From the NCBI RefSeq assembly GCF_035046485.1, contig NC_085137.1:255834733-255898732 (forward strand): a stretch of 64,000 nucleotides of DNA. The letters are read 5' to 3'. The notes beneath the pieces are model-generated. The model did no database searches. It worked only from the letters and a program-made list of their open reading frames with translations, and was not told the DNA's origin. Every line of letters starts with the position of its first letter. Positions within the stretch are counted from its first letter, which is position 1. Shown one piece after another: positions 33,051-44,331 of this stretch. Both the position numbers and the translations under genes were made by a program. The stretch comes from Aedes albopictus (taxonomy: Eukaryota > Arthropoda > Insecta > Diptera > Culicidae).

Positions 33051-34904
33051 CTGGAGATCACCCGACCAACAAACAGAAAATCAAATCGACCACGTTCTAA
33101 TCGACGGTAAATTCTTCTCGGATATAATCAACGTCCGCACATACCGCAGTGCGAATATAGATTCGGATCACTACTTAGTCGCTGTATGCATGCGCTCAAA
33201 ACTTTCGACAGTTACCACCACGCGTCGAAGTCGAACGCCGCGGCTCAACATCGAGCAATTTCGTAACGTAGAAGTAGCTCAAGACTACGCGCAGCAGTTA
33301 GCAGTGGCCCTACCAACGGAAGAGCAGCTTGGCGCAGCTACACTTGAAGATGGCTGGAGGGACATCCGATCCGCCATAGGTAGTACCTCGGCTACAGCAC
33401 TAGGCTTCGCGACTCCGAATCACAGAAACGACTGGTACGACGGCGAATGTGAACAGTTGAAAAACGAGAAGAATGCAGCATGGGCGAGAATGCTGCAACA
33501 CCGTACGAGAGCGAATGAGGCACGTTACAAACAGGCGCGGAACAGGCAGAACTCAGTCTTCCGGATGAAGAAGCGCCAGCAGGAAGAACGAGATCGCGAA
33601 GTGATGGAAGAGCTGTATCGCGCTAAGGACACACGAAAGTTCTACGAAAAGCTGAACCGCTCGCGCAGAGGCTTTGTGCAATAAGCCGACATGTGCCGAG
33701 ACAATCACGGGAATATTCTCACAAGCGAGCGTGAGGTGGTCGAGAGGTGGCAGAGAGGTAACAGATCTAGAAGTATGTGCACAGGACGAAAGACTTCCGG
33801 CTCCTGACCTCCAAGAGATTGAGGAGAAGGTTAGCCGGTTGAAAAACAATAAAGCCGCTGGAGCAGATCAACTACCAAGCAAGCTTCTAAAATACGGTGG
33901 AGAAGCACTGGTGAGAGCACTACACTGGGTCATTACCAAGATTTGGGAGGAGGAAGTATTACCGGAGGAATGGATGGAAGGTATCGTGTGTCCCATCTAC
34001 AAAAAGGGCGACAAGTTGAATTGCGGGAACTACCGCGCGATCACACTGCTGAGCGCTGCATACAAGATACTCTCTCAAATTTTATGCCGCCGACTATCAC
34101 CGATTGCAAGAGAGTTCGTGGGGCAATATCAGGCTGGATTTATGGGTGAACGCGATATAACGGATCAGATGTTTGCTATCCGCCAGGTGTTGCAGAAATT
34201 CTGCAAATACACCGTGCCCACACATCACTTGTTCATCGATTTCAAATCGGCGTATAATACAATCGATCGAGAACAGCTATGGCAGATTATGCACGAATAC
34301 GGATTCCCGGATAAACTGACACAGTTGATCAAGGCGACGATGGATCGAGTGATGTGCGTAGTTCGAGTATCAGGGACACTCTCGAGTCCCATCGAATCTC
34401 GCAGAGGGTTACGGCAAGGTGATGGTCTTTCGTGCTTGCTGTTCAACATTGCTTTAGAGGGTGTAATTAGGAGAGCGGGGATAAACACGAGTAGAACGAT
34501 TTTCACGCAGTCCGTTCAGCTGCTTGGTTTCGCTGATGATATTGATATTATTGCTCGTAAATTTGGGACGATGGCGGAAACGTACATCCGACTAAAGAGT
34601 GAAGCCAGACGAATCGGATTAGTCATTAATGTGTCGAAGACAAAGTATATGATGGCAAAGAGCTCCAGGGAGGAATCACCGCGCCCGCCACCCCGAATTT
34701 ATATCGACGGTGATGAAATCGAGACGGTTGAAGAATTCGTGTACTTGGGCTCACTAGTGATCGCCGACAATGACACCAGCAGAGAAATTCAGAGACGCAT
34801 TGTGGCAGGAAATCGTTCTTACTTTGGACTCCGCCGTCACACGAAGTTAACCATCTACAAAACGCTTATTAGACCGGTCGTCCTCTATGGGCACGAAACA
34901 TGGA
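33051..34904 (+). pseudogene. RTE-like ORF, endonuclease end and reverse transcriptase
   Basis: Begins with the endonuclease end (QIDHVLIDGKF, then NIDSDHYLVAV with the catalytic SDH motif). A linker follows, with a stop TAA at 33682-33684 and a frameshift near 33755. The reverse transcriptase then runs open: LKNNKAAGADQLPSKLL, CPIYKKGDKLNCGNYRAIT, YQAGF, LFIDFKSAYNTID with the first catalytic Asp, RRGLRQGDGLSCLLFN, and FADDIDII with the catalytic Asp pair near 34530. IYKTLIRPVVLYGHETWT ends at the 34905 insertion. AYNT replaces the usual AYDT/AYDS. Confidence 0.85.
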
Positions 34905-35022
34905 CCCAGCGCCGTAGCGTGGGGTTGGCCAGGTTGGCCCCCGCCAAGGGCGCCAACCTCAGAGGGGCGCCGAAAAGGCCTAAGGCTAGAAGGAAACTGG
35001 ATGATGCTTATTATAATTATTA

Positions 35023-35236
35023 GGGTATCGCGCCACTTGGGCGGTGGCTTCTATATTCGTCTGTTTCCACTATAACTCAGTCAATTTTGAACCAATGGAC
35101 TTGAAATGTTGTACACGGCTAGATACTATACCTATCTCACCACATTCCAAAAACTGTGTCAATTGGTTCAAATTTGACTGAGTTATAGTGGAAAACAGAC
35201 GAATATAGAAGCCACCGCCCAAGTGGCGCGATTCCC
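35023..35236. mobile_element. Foldback MITE with GGGTATCGCGCC ends
   Basis: GGGTATCGCGCCACTTGGGC pairs with GCCCAAGTGGCGCGATTCCC, with TA on both sides. Long arms include TATAACTCAGTCAATTTTGA. Interior sequence resembles the MITE at 52832-53029. Confidence 0.8.
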
Positions 35237-35389
35237 TATGTTTTATAAAGAACACTTTACCAGATGAGTTGACATTCGTGTTCAATCGGATGATGCTTAT
35301 GTTTTCTGGAATGTTATCAAGATTTCACTATTTATTATATTTGAGATTGTTAATATGTTTGTTTCATTTTTCAGTATTCTCAAAAAAAA

Positions 35390-36670
35390 AAGATTCCTCT
35401 AGTTTATTCTGAGCATTTATCATGATATTAGCAGGAAGTTTATCTACTATTTTATTATGAGAAACCATTTTCAAAATTCAAGTTTCTTTCTAAAAATTCC
35501 GAAACATTCTCACTGGGGATGTTTTGAGATTACTTCCAAGGATTTTCTTCGCATTCATTGAAGTATTTATTTTATTCCTTTAGAAATTCAGGAAGTTATC
35601 TAGAATGTTTTTCAGAAATTAGTCATACGATTCCTCCTGATATTTCTTTAAGGATTTTATTAGATAATTTTACCTTAATTATGCCAAGGAGTTTCAGCAG
35701 ATATTCTTTCAAAAAATCTTACAGTGATTAATTTGTAAATTTTCTTCAAGGATAGCCTCAGAAATGCCTCCACACCCACAGATTCCTTCAATAATTCTTC
35801 ATACTTCTGTATCTCAATATTTCTATTTTACATTTTTTTTCTCGGGTTTCTCCTGGAAAATCTTTAATAAGGTTCTTTAGAAATTTTCCAGAAATCTTCC
35901 TACAGAAGATTCCTGCAAAAAAACTATAATGATAACTTTAAAACCCTTTAGTAATTCCTATAGAAAATCCTGCAGAGCTTCCAGATTTCTTTAGTAAATA
36001 ATTTGACCAAATATTCTTTCAGAAAGTGTTCTTAAGATTCCTTTAGAAAGAAAAAAAGCGACGATATTAGAGCTTGGAATATATTCAGAAATTGCTCCAT
36101 GTTTACTAGAGAACCATACATTTCTGCTAGAATTTCTATAGAAAACATTTTATGAATTACATAATAAATTCCTTCAGAAAACCAGAAATATAGAATTTCT
36201 TCAGAAACATCTGTAGGTTTTCCGTTGGAAAATCTACCATTGATTTGTAACAAAATTTCTTTAAAGCATTCGATTGAAAGCCTTCCATGGATTTCTTCAA
36301 AAATTTCTCTGGGATTTCTTCATAAAATTTTCTACGGATTTTTTTAGAAAATCCTCAAGAGATTCTTTAAGAAACTTTTACAGGGATTCCTTCAAAAATT
36401 TCAGCAATATTTCAGAAATTCTTCCAGGGGTTCTTCACAAATTCCTTCATGTATTACTTCACAAACTACTACAGAAATTCCTGTAAGAATTAGTACTTGA
36501 ATTTCATTGGAAATTCTTGCTGAAATGTCTCCTGGATTTTCATATGAATTGGATATTCCAGCAGAATTCCTTCAGAGATTCCTGCATAATTTTGTTCAGT
36601 AATTCCAGCAGGAATTCTTCCACAGACTCCAACAAAAACTCATATAGAATTTTTTTCGGGAATACCTTGA
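35390..36670. repeat. Degenerate GGAATTCC array, TTC orientation
   Basis: TTCAGAAATTCCT and TTCCAGGAATT units throughout; no gene. Confidence 0.6.
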
Positions 36671-36951
36671 GAGCATTACCAGCTGTATAGCAGTTTCTTA
36701 AGCTAAACCTTGCTTAAGAGTGGTATATTGCACCCTAGTACAGCAAAAATGTTTGTTGGGTTATCCAGTCTATAGCTTGTCTAATGATTACCGAAAAGTT
36801 TCTCACAGACCTTCTGGGAAATATTGTCATTAATTTTCAGAAGAAACCTCTGGTTAAGTAATTGGAAAATTCTGGTAAAACCAATTGATCTAGTTGCCAA
36901 AAATTTGTAAAATAAATCATTTGAGTTTTCCTGAAAACCCTTGAAAATTAA

Positions 36952-37206
36952 TCTATATATATAAAAATGCAGTGGCATACGTGGGACCGCGCATATCTTG
37001 CGAACGGATGGTCCGATTTGGATCGTCTAAGTTTTGTTCTGTTAGTTTTCACCCAAGGAAGGTTTATGAGGCCAAAAACATGGGGAAATTGCGAGTTTTT
37101 GAAAATCGGGTTTTCATACATTTTGAACGGGGACTTGGGCGGTTGGCTAAAGACTTGAAATGTCAAAAAACGCAGTAGGCAAAACAAAGTTTGCCGGGAC
37201 AGCTAG
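36952..37206 (+). mobile_element. Non-autonomous Helitron-like element
   Basis: TC start (TCTATATATATAAAAATGC) after an A; CTAG end before a T. The terminal hairpin GGCAAAACAAAGTTTGCC lies just before GGGACAGCTAG, the classic Helitron 3' layout. Nearly the same 250-bp body occurs on the minus strand at 45047-45298. Confidence 0.8.
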
Positions 37207-37579
37207 TTAAGTATATTTTTCAAATAATTTTCAGTAGAACAAAAAAAACCAGAAAAGAAAAAAAAATCTGTAAGATATCTTGAAGAAATGTATTCATTAT
37301 TTATGTCATTTCTTATTATTGTGTTGGTTTTAGTGAAATTCTTGAAATGTTGCCCTTGTATTCGACCAAGAGAAACAAATTTTGGAAAATATTTGGGTAA
37401 CATCCATTGAACTCGAAAACAAAAACACGAATGAAAAGTACCGTAAGAAAATAAAAAAAAATCGAGGGACAATTTTTTTTTTCGAAACACCAAAACCCAA
37501 CTTTTAAAAATTTTGGAAAAAATGAATACTACAACCTTTAAAAAGCACAATCACCAATTCTCGTGGGGCGCCAATCTGT

Positions 37580-38171
37580 ATGCTTGCCAAGGGCGACATG
37601 GGACTACGCTACGGCTCTGCATGGACCTTACGTGCAGAGGACCAACGCGCCCTTGGAGTTTTCGAACGGAAGGTGTTGCGTGCCATCTACGGCGGAGTGT
37701 AGATCCCAAGTAACATTTTGATAACCAATTAGTCTTATAGAGGTTTTGAGAACCGTCATAAAACCTTATACCTTTTATTTTGGTTTTATGATGGTTTCAA
37801 AAACCTCTTCTAGTCTATTTGACTAAAAAATGTTACTTGGGATGGAAGACGGGACTTGGAGAAGGCGAATGAACCACGAGCTGCATCAGCTGCTGAGAGA
37901 ACCAACCATCGTCCATACCGCGAAAATCGGAAGGCTACGGTGGGCGGGTCACGTCATCAGGATGTCGGATAGCAACCCGACTAAAATGGTTCTCGAGAGT
38001 CATCCGACCGGTACAAGAAGACGTGGAGCGCAGCGAGCTAGGTGGGTCGACCAAGTGCAGGACGATCTGCGGACCCTAGGCAGAGTGCGGAACTGAAGAC
38101 AAACAGCCATGGACCGAGTGGAATGGAGACGGCTACTATGTACAGCAGAGGCCACCCTGGCCTTAGCCTGA
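37580..38171 (+). pseudogene. RTE-like ORF, C-terminal region
   Basis: Continues the reverse transcriptase frame after the 2.7-kb block: ALGVFERKVLRAIYGGV, then a 139-bp MITE, then DGTWRRRMNHELHQLL, KIGRLRWAGHVIRM and GTRRRGAQRARWVDQV, the usual C-terminal blocks of these elements. A TGA at 38094-38096 stands where Trp is expected; the frame goes on to a stop at 38169-38171. A TAAG tail follows directly. Confidence 0.8.
37704..37842. mobile_element. 139-bp MITE of the TCCCAAGTAACA family
   Basis: TCCCAAGTAACATTT and its exact inverse bound a short palindrome (AACCTTATACC / GGTTTTATGATGGTT). The ends match those of 18881-28806. Confidence 0.85.
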
Positions 38172-38397
38172 TCGGTAAGGTAAGTAAGGGAAAGCTTTCA
38201 GTTAGTAACTGCGAAAGTGATTCAAAAGAACTGCTGAGATGCAGGATTTGTCCCACTTTGGACAATACGCCAAGAAGAAGTAATGGGTGGTGAACTGAAA
38301 AAAGAATACATGTGTAATGTACGTGAAGCTCCATCGTCGATGTCATCAAAAGCCGATAGTTACAGAAATTCGGGGGGGGGGGGGGGGAGTGGAGGTG

Positions 38398-38621
38398 GGT
38401 CGGCCACGCTATACGAAATCTGCAAGCAAGCGTGGAACCCAGCAGGACATCGCAGCAGAGGCAGACCCGTAGGCTCATGGTGGCGCAGCCTCAACAACGA
38501 AATCAAGCAAGTCGACAGAAATTTAACCTGGCCACAGGTCAAGGCGATGGCTGGCAATCGCCCAGGATGGAGATCTTGCACCACCGTGGATGCTCAGGAC
38601 TGAAAGTAAGTAAGTAAGTAC
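38398..38621 (+). pseudogene. 3' end of a second RTE-like retrotransposon
   Basis: Encodes only the last about 65 residues of a related element: RGRPVGSWWRSLNNEI, then a TWPQVKAMAGNRPGWRSC block and a stop at 38601-38603. A TAAG tandem tail follows (38604-38621). It is a typical 5'-truncated insertion. A 17-base G run just upstream (near 38372) marks the junction. Confidence 0.75.
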
Positions 38622-38624
38622 GTT

Positions 38625-38940
38625 AGGGGCTGTCCATAAACCACGTGGTCATTTTTTTGGGACTTTCGAAATGGTGTATTGAAAATGTGTTAAACTGTTC
38701 CATTCTTTCAAAATTGTTAATTCGTAAGAAGTGTGTGTCAAATACAAAGCCAGTCATTTTTTTTTTGAAAAGGATACATTAAAATTGCTCAAATTTGGTC
38801 AGAGAACTTTTCGGTACCGAAACGGCCTGTATAAAAAATAATTCACAGTGCCCCATTACCAAAAAAAAAAATCATATATTAAATGAAATGTCAATTGTGC
38901 AATTTAAAAACTAACGTATCATGTAGTCTACGCTTACCAC
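38625..38940. other. AT-rich stretch beginning with a repeat end
   Basis: GGGGCTGTCCATAAACCACG at 38629 looks like a common insect MITE terminus, without a visible partner. Nothing else is seen. Confidence 0.4.
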
Positions 38941-39123
38941 ATACATGCAGCTTTCCGTAGAAGACAACATGACGGATATCAATAATGGAGACTGACATAA
39001 GCAAAGAAGTATCTCTAGAATAGTAACAAAAAAAAAATTACAGCGAACTTATCAGATTTGAAAATAAATTTACATACCACCATAACCATCAATTGTTCTT
39101 TCGTAAAAGGTAAGGTATAACCA

Positions 39124-40180
39124 TTACAAATGATTGGAAAACTGAACAAAACAGCAGACTATAATAAAGAAAACGCTCCATCCTGATGTGTTATTGAGGT
39201 AGAAATGAATGTACCAAATTTCACCATAGCATTGCTTTAAGAAAATTAGAGAGTTCACTACTTTCTCAACCATCGCTTCGCGTTCCTTCGAATGAATATG
39301 GATCATCTTTACCCATCTCATAGTTTCTGAAACTTTCCGTACTTCTGCTTGGATTGTTGTCAACTGTGCTTTGATCATATCAACGTGGAAAACATAATAC
39401 AGCACTCTCAGTCTAATGAAAAATATGATGGGAAAATTAATTAGCCATACATTCCTCCACTGCTTACTGTTGTTCCAAACTTTGAGAATTACTTGAATTT
39501 CAATCAAAAGAACGATACAAAGATATGTGAGAAACTTGATCGAAAATCGCTTGAAAAACTGTTTGAACTCTTTTCTTTTCTGAAGTTGAAAAGCTAATTT
39601 ATTCAAGTCACTACCAGCTACCAAACGTTCATACATCTCAATATGGTACTTTCTTTGAAAGCAAACTTCCACCAAAGAAACGTAGATAGCGACCAGTTTC
39701 GCAATGTGCTTCAACAAATCGTTTATCAATCCAACGGAATAGTAGGTGAAAAATACTCTTTTGCGGAAAATCAACGCAATCACTATTTCTGCGCAGAAAA
39801 ATCCCGACGTCAATAATATCCACTTAAGGTGAATATAGAACGAAGCCACACTTGGAATTTTCAAAAGCACAAATCTGAAGAACCAAGTATCGCACTAAGC
39901 TGAAAAGTTGATCGATTGGTCTCTACCAGCGGGTGACCAATCGATCAACTTTTCAGCTCGGTGCGATGTTTGGTTCCTCAGAGTTGTGCTTTCATAAATT
40001 CGTGGTGTGGCTTCGTTCTATATTCACCTTAAAGGAGAACCATTTCTGATTATTTTCGAAATGCAACTTCAGATCTCTGCAATCAATATTAAATGGTATT
40101 AAACCAATGTGTTTGAAAATAAGTATTATAAGTCGACTTGATTGATTCAATGATGGACAGAACACCCTCAGATAGTTCAT
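39124..40180 (-). pseudogene. Insect gustatory receptor, first exon, split by a MITE
   Basis: Multi-pass membrane protein of the insect gustatory receptor (7tm_7) family, which detects tastants on sensory neurons. The exon starts MNYLRVFCPSLNQ at 40180. Fifty codons in, a 201-bp TTAA MITE interrupts it. After the MITE the frame continues WILLTSGFFCAEIV to 39124, giving 283 residues in all with several hydrophobic segments, and the MITE plus one TTAA is an exact frame-neutral unit. Family members are usually about 370-430 residues with short 3' exons. A donor-like GTAATG near 39127 and an acceptor-like TTACTATTCTAG near 39020 exist, but the last exon with the TYhhhhhQF motif was not found. Family assignment is from overall character, not a search. 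Confidence 0.7.
39828..40028. mobile_element. TTAA MITE in the receptor exon
   Basis: 201 bp, starting GGTGAATATAGAACGAAGCC and ending with its inverse. TTAA flanks both sides (39824-39827, 40029-40032). Internal stem GAAAAGTTGATCGATTGGTC. Same family as 12832-13035. Confidence 0.9.
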
Positions 40181-40374
40181 ACCGAAGTCAGCGGTTGATG
40201 TTAACTACAGAAGTTTTACAGTTTTACAGTCTGCCTGCTGTTGTGCAATATAACTAATTAAAAATGTAGCTTACGCCATTTGTCATTGGACATATCTAAT
40301 GTAGTACTAGATTTGTGGTAATGAGCTGATGGTGAGATGATAAATTTTCCGTGTCTGCAATGCAATGGTTCAAA

Positions 40375-40629
40375 CACAGACAAACAGACGTATAATATAG
40401 AACAAAGTACGAATAAAATCATCGTCACAAAAGTATAGCCGCCCAATGCTAATTACGTTGTGCTTCGCAAATCCACTGAGTAGATGGCGGTTGTGAGCAA
40501 ACGTCAAACAGGTGCAAAAACGATGCGAGCGCCATGAGCGAGAGATTTGCGAACAACAGAATATTTGAATAGTCTGTTAAAAACGAAAACGATGGGAAGT
40601 GGGTAGAGTGAGACGTCTGTTTGTCTATG
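40375..40629. mobile_element. MITE with CACAGACAAACAGACG ends
   Basis: CACAGACAAACAGACGT at the left pairs with ACGTCTGTTTGTCTATG at the right. The interior matches 2425-2670 in inverted orientation. It lies about 200 bp upstream of the receptor start. Another end of the family occurs at 52564. Confidence 0.7.
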
Positions 40630-41734
40630 ATTTCTTGGCTTATTTGCAACAGATCAAATTTGCACTTTGAATAACTATATTTTTGAACATTCAAAAAATG
40701 AAGAACACGGCAACACGTTGACCACAAGTTTTGCTCAAATAGCTGCAAACTAGTAGGAAAGTATGGTAACCGCGCTATTTGAACCATATCTTTCGAGAAA
40801 TTACATATCTAGAACTCCACAGACATGCCCATTGACAAATGGTGTACGGTACGGTGAACAGAAGCTGGTATATTCTCAAAATCTGACAGTTTTTTTTATG
40901 ACGTAGTTAAAATCGTTCATAAGCGATCTAGTACTCCACACCAATTTGATCTACGTGAAAAACGATAAGAACGACGTCACATGTTTACATCCATAATAGA
41001 TGTTTACGTAAGGTTACTAGCCTGCCTTGTGATATTTATGCCGTGGGCGTAGTATTTTTGACCCCATTCCCGGAACTACAGGTAATGCGAGGTATGCACT
41101 TCAAACGGAATCGCTCAAGTAATTTTCGTTCAGTGCATTTTTTTTCCGTGACCGGAATGGTCAAGAAATTTAACACAGCAAGCCCCATTTGATTTGACGT
41201 TTCGTTTCAGCTCCGTACTAGGATCCGGAATAAAGCGACGCTTTATTATTTCTTGAGCGATTCCTTGCCTGAATTTTCCACGCATCGAGATAGGCCAAGA
41301 AATTTCTTGCGATCTGCGTACTACCCATAAACAAAATTGTACATTACCAAAAATTCACAACGAAACTACCGTTTTTGTCCGCATCTTCCATCTGAATCAG
41401 ATACCTTATTCCGTGAACTTGTTGTTAACATTGATTGTTGTGAAGATTTTCTGCCGGAAAGTTGATTTTGAACGAGTTTACTGCACCTAGTCCAGAGCCA
41501 ATCCTCGGCATCAGTGCCGAACTTCCAGCAAAATCAAATGGGAAATCACTTCGGCACCCATCTTTGTGCTGACAAAGTGCAGTCGTCTGCTTTTAATAGT
41601 TGTTTTGAGTTCTAGTGCGACTTCAGGGTGAAAATATACCTCATTGAGAAAATGCGACAAGTGATATTTTGATTTGTTTTGCTGTGAGGTGTCGGGATTT
41701 GACGCGACTGCCCAAGTAGTTCGAAACCCTATGT
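40630..41734. other. Intergenic stretch without a supported gene
   Basis: GGAATCGCTCAAGTAATTTT near 41100 and TTCTTGAGCGATTCC near 41256 form a loose inverted pair, probably an old MITE. A minus-strand open stretch at 41511-41759 (82 codons) resembles nothing I know. Confidence 0.4.
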
Positions 41735-42869
41735 TACATATTTTATTAGCTAATATCACAGTCGGCTACACATGCAATTTGCCGCCATAATACTCGATTT
41801 GCAGCTGCAGCTCTCCAACGTCGGTCACGCCAAATGCTCGCTAGATCACGCTCCACCTAGTCCGCCCACCGTGCTCTCTGCGCTCCACGCCTTCTTGTAC
41901 CAACCGAATGGTTAGCAAACACCAACTTTGCAGGGTTGTTGTCCGGCATTCTTGCAACATACCCTGCCCACCGTATCCGTCCAGCTTTATCCACTTTAAG
42001 GATGTTGGGTTCACCGTAGAGTGCTGCGAGCTCGTGGTTCATCCTTCTCCGCCACACACCGTTCTCCTGCACGCCGTCGAAGATCGTCCTTAGCACACGT
42101 CGCTCGAAAACTCCGCGTGCTTGCAGGTCCTCCTCGAGCATCGTCCATGTCTCGTGTCCTTAGAGAACTACTGGTCTTATTAGTGTCTTGTATATGGTAC
42201 ATTTGGAGCGGGGGTGAATCTTTTTTGACCGCAGTTTCTTCTGGAGCCCGTAGTAAGCCCAACTTCCGCTGATGATGCGCCTCCGAATTTCACGGCTCAC
42301 GTTTTTGTCAGCCGTCAGTAAGGATCCGAGGTAGACGAATTCCTCCACCACCTTGAAAGTATCCCCGTCTATCGTAACATCGCTGCCAAGGCATGTCCTG
42401 TCTCGCTCAGTCCCACCTACCAGCATGTACTTTGTCTTAGCCACATTCACCACCAGTCCGACCTTTGTTGCTTCACGTTTTTGGCGGGTGTACAGTTCTG
42501 CCACCGTTGTTGAGCCCGGCTCGTCGCATAACACCTTCCAGGGCGATGTTGAATAGTAGGCAAGAAAGCCCATCACCTTGTCGTAGTCCCCGTTGAGATT
42601 CAAATGAACTGGATAGTTCACCTGAAATTCTTACGCTGCTCTGCACACCGTCCATCGTTGCTCTTATCAGTCTGGTAAGCTTCCCGGGAAAGCTGTTCTC
42701 GTCCATGATTTTCCATAGCTCTGCGCGGTCGATACTGTCGGATGCCGCCTTGAAGTCGATGAACAGGTGATGCGTTGGGACCTGGTATTCACGGCATTTC
42801 TGGAGGATTTGCCGTTCGGTGAAGATCTGGTCCGTTGTCGTCCGGCCATCGATGAAACCAGCTTGGTAA

Positions 42870-42991
42870 ACGTGTGATTTTACGACTGTGGATTCTACGG
42901 ATGTTAAATAAATATAACCGAAACGTCGGATGTAGGAGCAAAATAGCCTTTTGCTACCCACTCAGACTGCCAGAACCGAGAAATTCCTATC
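42870..42991. mobile_element. 122-bp insertion with 14-bp direct repeats
   Basis: AACCAGCTTGGTAA occurs at 42856-42869 and 42992-43005, flanking 122 bp foreign to the reverse transcriptase (YQAGF spans the site). Long duplication and small size suggest a truncated retroposon. Confidence 0.65.
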
Positions 42992-43202
42992 AACCAGCTT
43001 GGTAACTTCCCTCGAACTCATTTACTTTAGGTCAAAGACGATGGAAGATGATCTGGGATAGCACTTTGGATAGCAAATGGTGATGGCTCGAAAGTTCTCA
43101 CACATTAAATTGTCGTCTTTCTTGTGGATGGGGCAGATAATCCTTTCCTTCCACTCCTCCGGTAGCTGTTCGGTTTCCCAGATCTTGATTACCCGCCGGT
43201 AG

Positions 43203-43298
43203 TGACCAATCGATCAACTTTTCAGCTCAAACCAACCCTCGGTTCTTCAGATGTTTGCTTTTGAAAATTCAAAGTGTGGCTTCTTTATATATTATACC
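43203..43298. mobile_element. Half of a GGTGAA-family TTAA MITE
   Basis: Contains the stem GACCAATCGATCAACTTTTC and the right end up to TTAA (43299-43302). The left half and adjoining reverse transcriptase codons are lost, so a deletion ran from the MITE centre outward. Confidence 0.75.
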
Positions 43299-43902
43299 TT
43301 AACTTCCCTCAGCGTGGGAGTTGGTTCGTTTCCGTCCTCTGCTGCACCGACATTTCCTCCGCGGCCTTGATCCCCCGTACCTACATTCTCTTCGCCATTC
43401 AGGTGCTCATCGAAGTGCTGCTTCCACGTTTCGATCACCTCACGTTTGTCCGTTAGGAGGCTCCCGTTCTTATCCCTGCAAATTTCGGCTTGCGGCATGT
43501 AACCTTTGCGGGATGCGTTGAGCTTCTGATAGAACTTCCGTGTTTCTTGGGAACGGCACAGCAGTTCCATTTCTTTGCACTCCGCTTCTTCCAGGCGGCG
43601 CTTTTTCTCCCGCAATAGACGGGTCTGCTGCTTCCGCTTCCGCCTGTCGAATTATTCTGTCTTATAATTGTAACAAGTATTTATACCCGTAACACCACAT
43701 CAGTAAAGAAATCTCATTAGACACATTATTTATGAGAAATCACAAGCAATTTTTCTCAGCAATTAAAAAAAATACAAAATAAAAAAAAAACTTTCTAGGG
43801 TAGATAATCAAAAGTTGAACCAAATTGCGGCTTTCCGAAGTAGCGCAAATTTTGAGTGATTCTCCCACATGGAAATAATTTACAACGGCAAAATCTTATG
43901 TA

Positions 43903-44331
43903 TGGCCGGGGCCCGTGGCGTAGTTGGTCACACGTTCGCTTCATATGCGGATGGTCATGGGTTTGATTTCCAGCCCCGGCACTTGCAATTTTTCGTCGGT
44001 TGCACTTCTCCCGAGAGCAGCTGACACTGACCCTCTTCTGAGCCCCATGGCTCAAACGGACCCGGATACCTGGACATCGGCAAACTGCAACTCATAATGG
44101 ACCCCCAATCGGACTGGAAAGGAACAACGGCCATCCATCATCCTCGTGCTCATACAGAGAAAAGAGTAGAAAAGTGAAAGTAGCACGAAGGCAACCAATT
44201 CGATATAGTAGAATAGAAAACTTCTAGACGCTGTACAAAGTGTAAGTGCAGCTGTCAATTGTAATCGCTCACGTAGTGCCCTAGTGGACAATAGAGCTGT
44301 AAAATAGGTTAAGTGATCAACAAGAATAAAA
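43903..44331 (+). mobile_element. tRNA-derived SINE with exact 13-bp duplication
   Basis: Head has an A box TGGCGTAGTTGG at 43916 and a B-box-like GGGTTTGATTTCC near 43969. A body of about 350 bp and an AATAAAAAA-type tail follow. AAAATCTTATGTA flanks it at 43890-43902 and 44332-44344. It is not Feilai; I cannot name the family. Confidence 0.85.

Larger units (their letters stand above)
34905..37579. mobile_element. 2.7-kb repeat block inserted in the retrotransposon
   Basis: Coding sequence stops after HETWT and resumes at 37580 (MLAKGDMGLRYGS), so everything between is an insertion. It begins CAGCGCCGTAGCGTGGGG, close to the CAGTGGCGTAGC end of the 8.1-kb element, and its right edge reads GGCGCCAATCTG. 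An 8-bp duplication is not preserved. It carries the same mix of GGAATTCC array plus nested MITE and Helitron-like element. Confidence 0.6.
31640..38190 (+). mobile_element. RTE-like non-LTR retrotransposon, broken by three insertions
   Basis: A single element can be followed from a GC-richer 5' region through endonuclease, linker, reverse transcriptase and C-terminal region to a TAAG-type 3' tail at 38176-38190. It is interrupted by a 382-bp MITE (32668-33049), a 2.7-kb repeat block (34905-37579) and a 139-bp MITE (37704-37842). Short tandem 3' tails are typical of RTE-clade elements. Clade assignment rests on motif style and is uncertain. In-frame stops and a frameshift show it is dead. Confidence 0.8.
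41735..43655 (-). pseudogene. RTE-like retrotransposon fragment, 5'-truncated
   Basis: Minus-strand relative of the element at 31.6-38.2 kb. From 43655 it reads linker (EAECKEMELLCRSQETRKFY), then reverse transcriptase pieces: EQLPEEWKERIICPIHKK, YQAGFIDGRTTTDQIF, LFIDFKAASDSIDR, RGLRQGDGLSCLLFN. The catalytic FADD box is deleted: GLNNGG runs straight into TVAELYTR. Then YLGSLLTADKNVSREI, VFERRVLRTIFDGV, RIRWAGYVARMPD and RRGAQRARWAD, a stop, and VERDLASIWRD near the 3' end. The endonuclease is absent. Frameshifts, a half MITE (43203-43298) and a small insertion (42870-42991) add damage. Confidence 0.85.

Noticed and set aside
31640..38190. LTR retrotransposon or endogenous virus
   Set aside because: No LTRs, gag or integrase; the endonuclease plus FADD-type reverse transcriptase and TAAG tail are non-LTR features. 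No viral genes were seen anywhere in the window.
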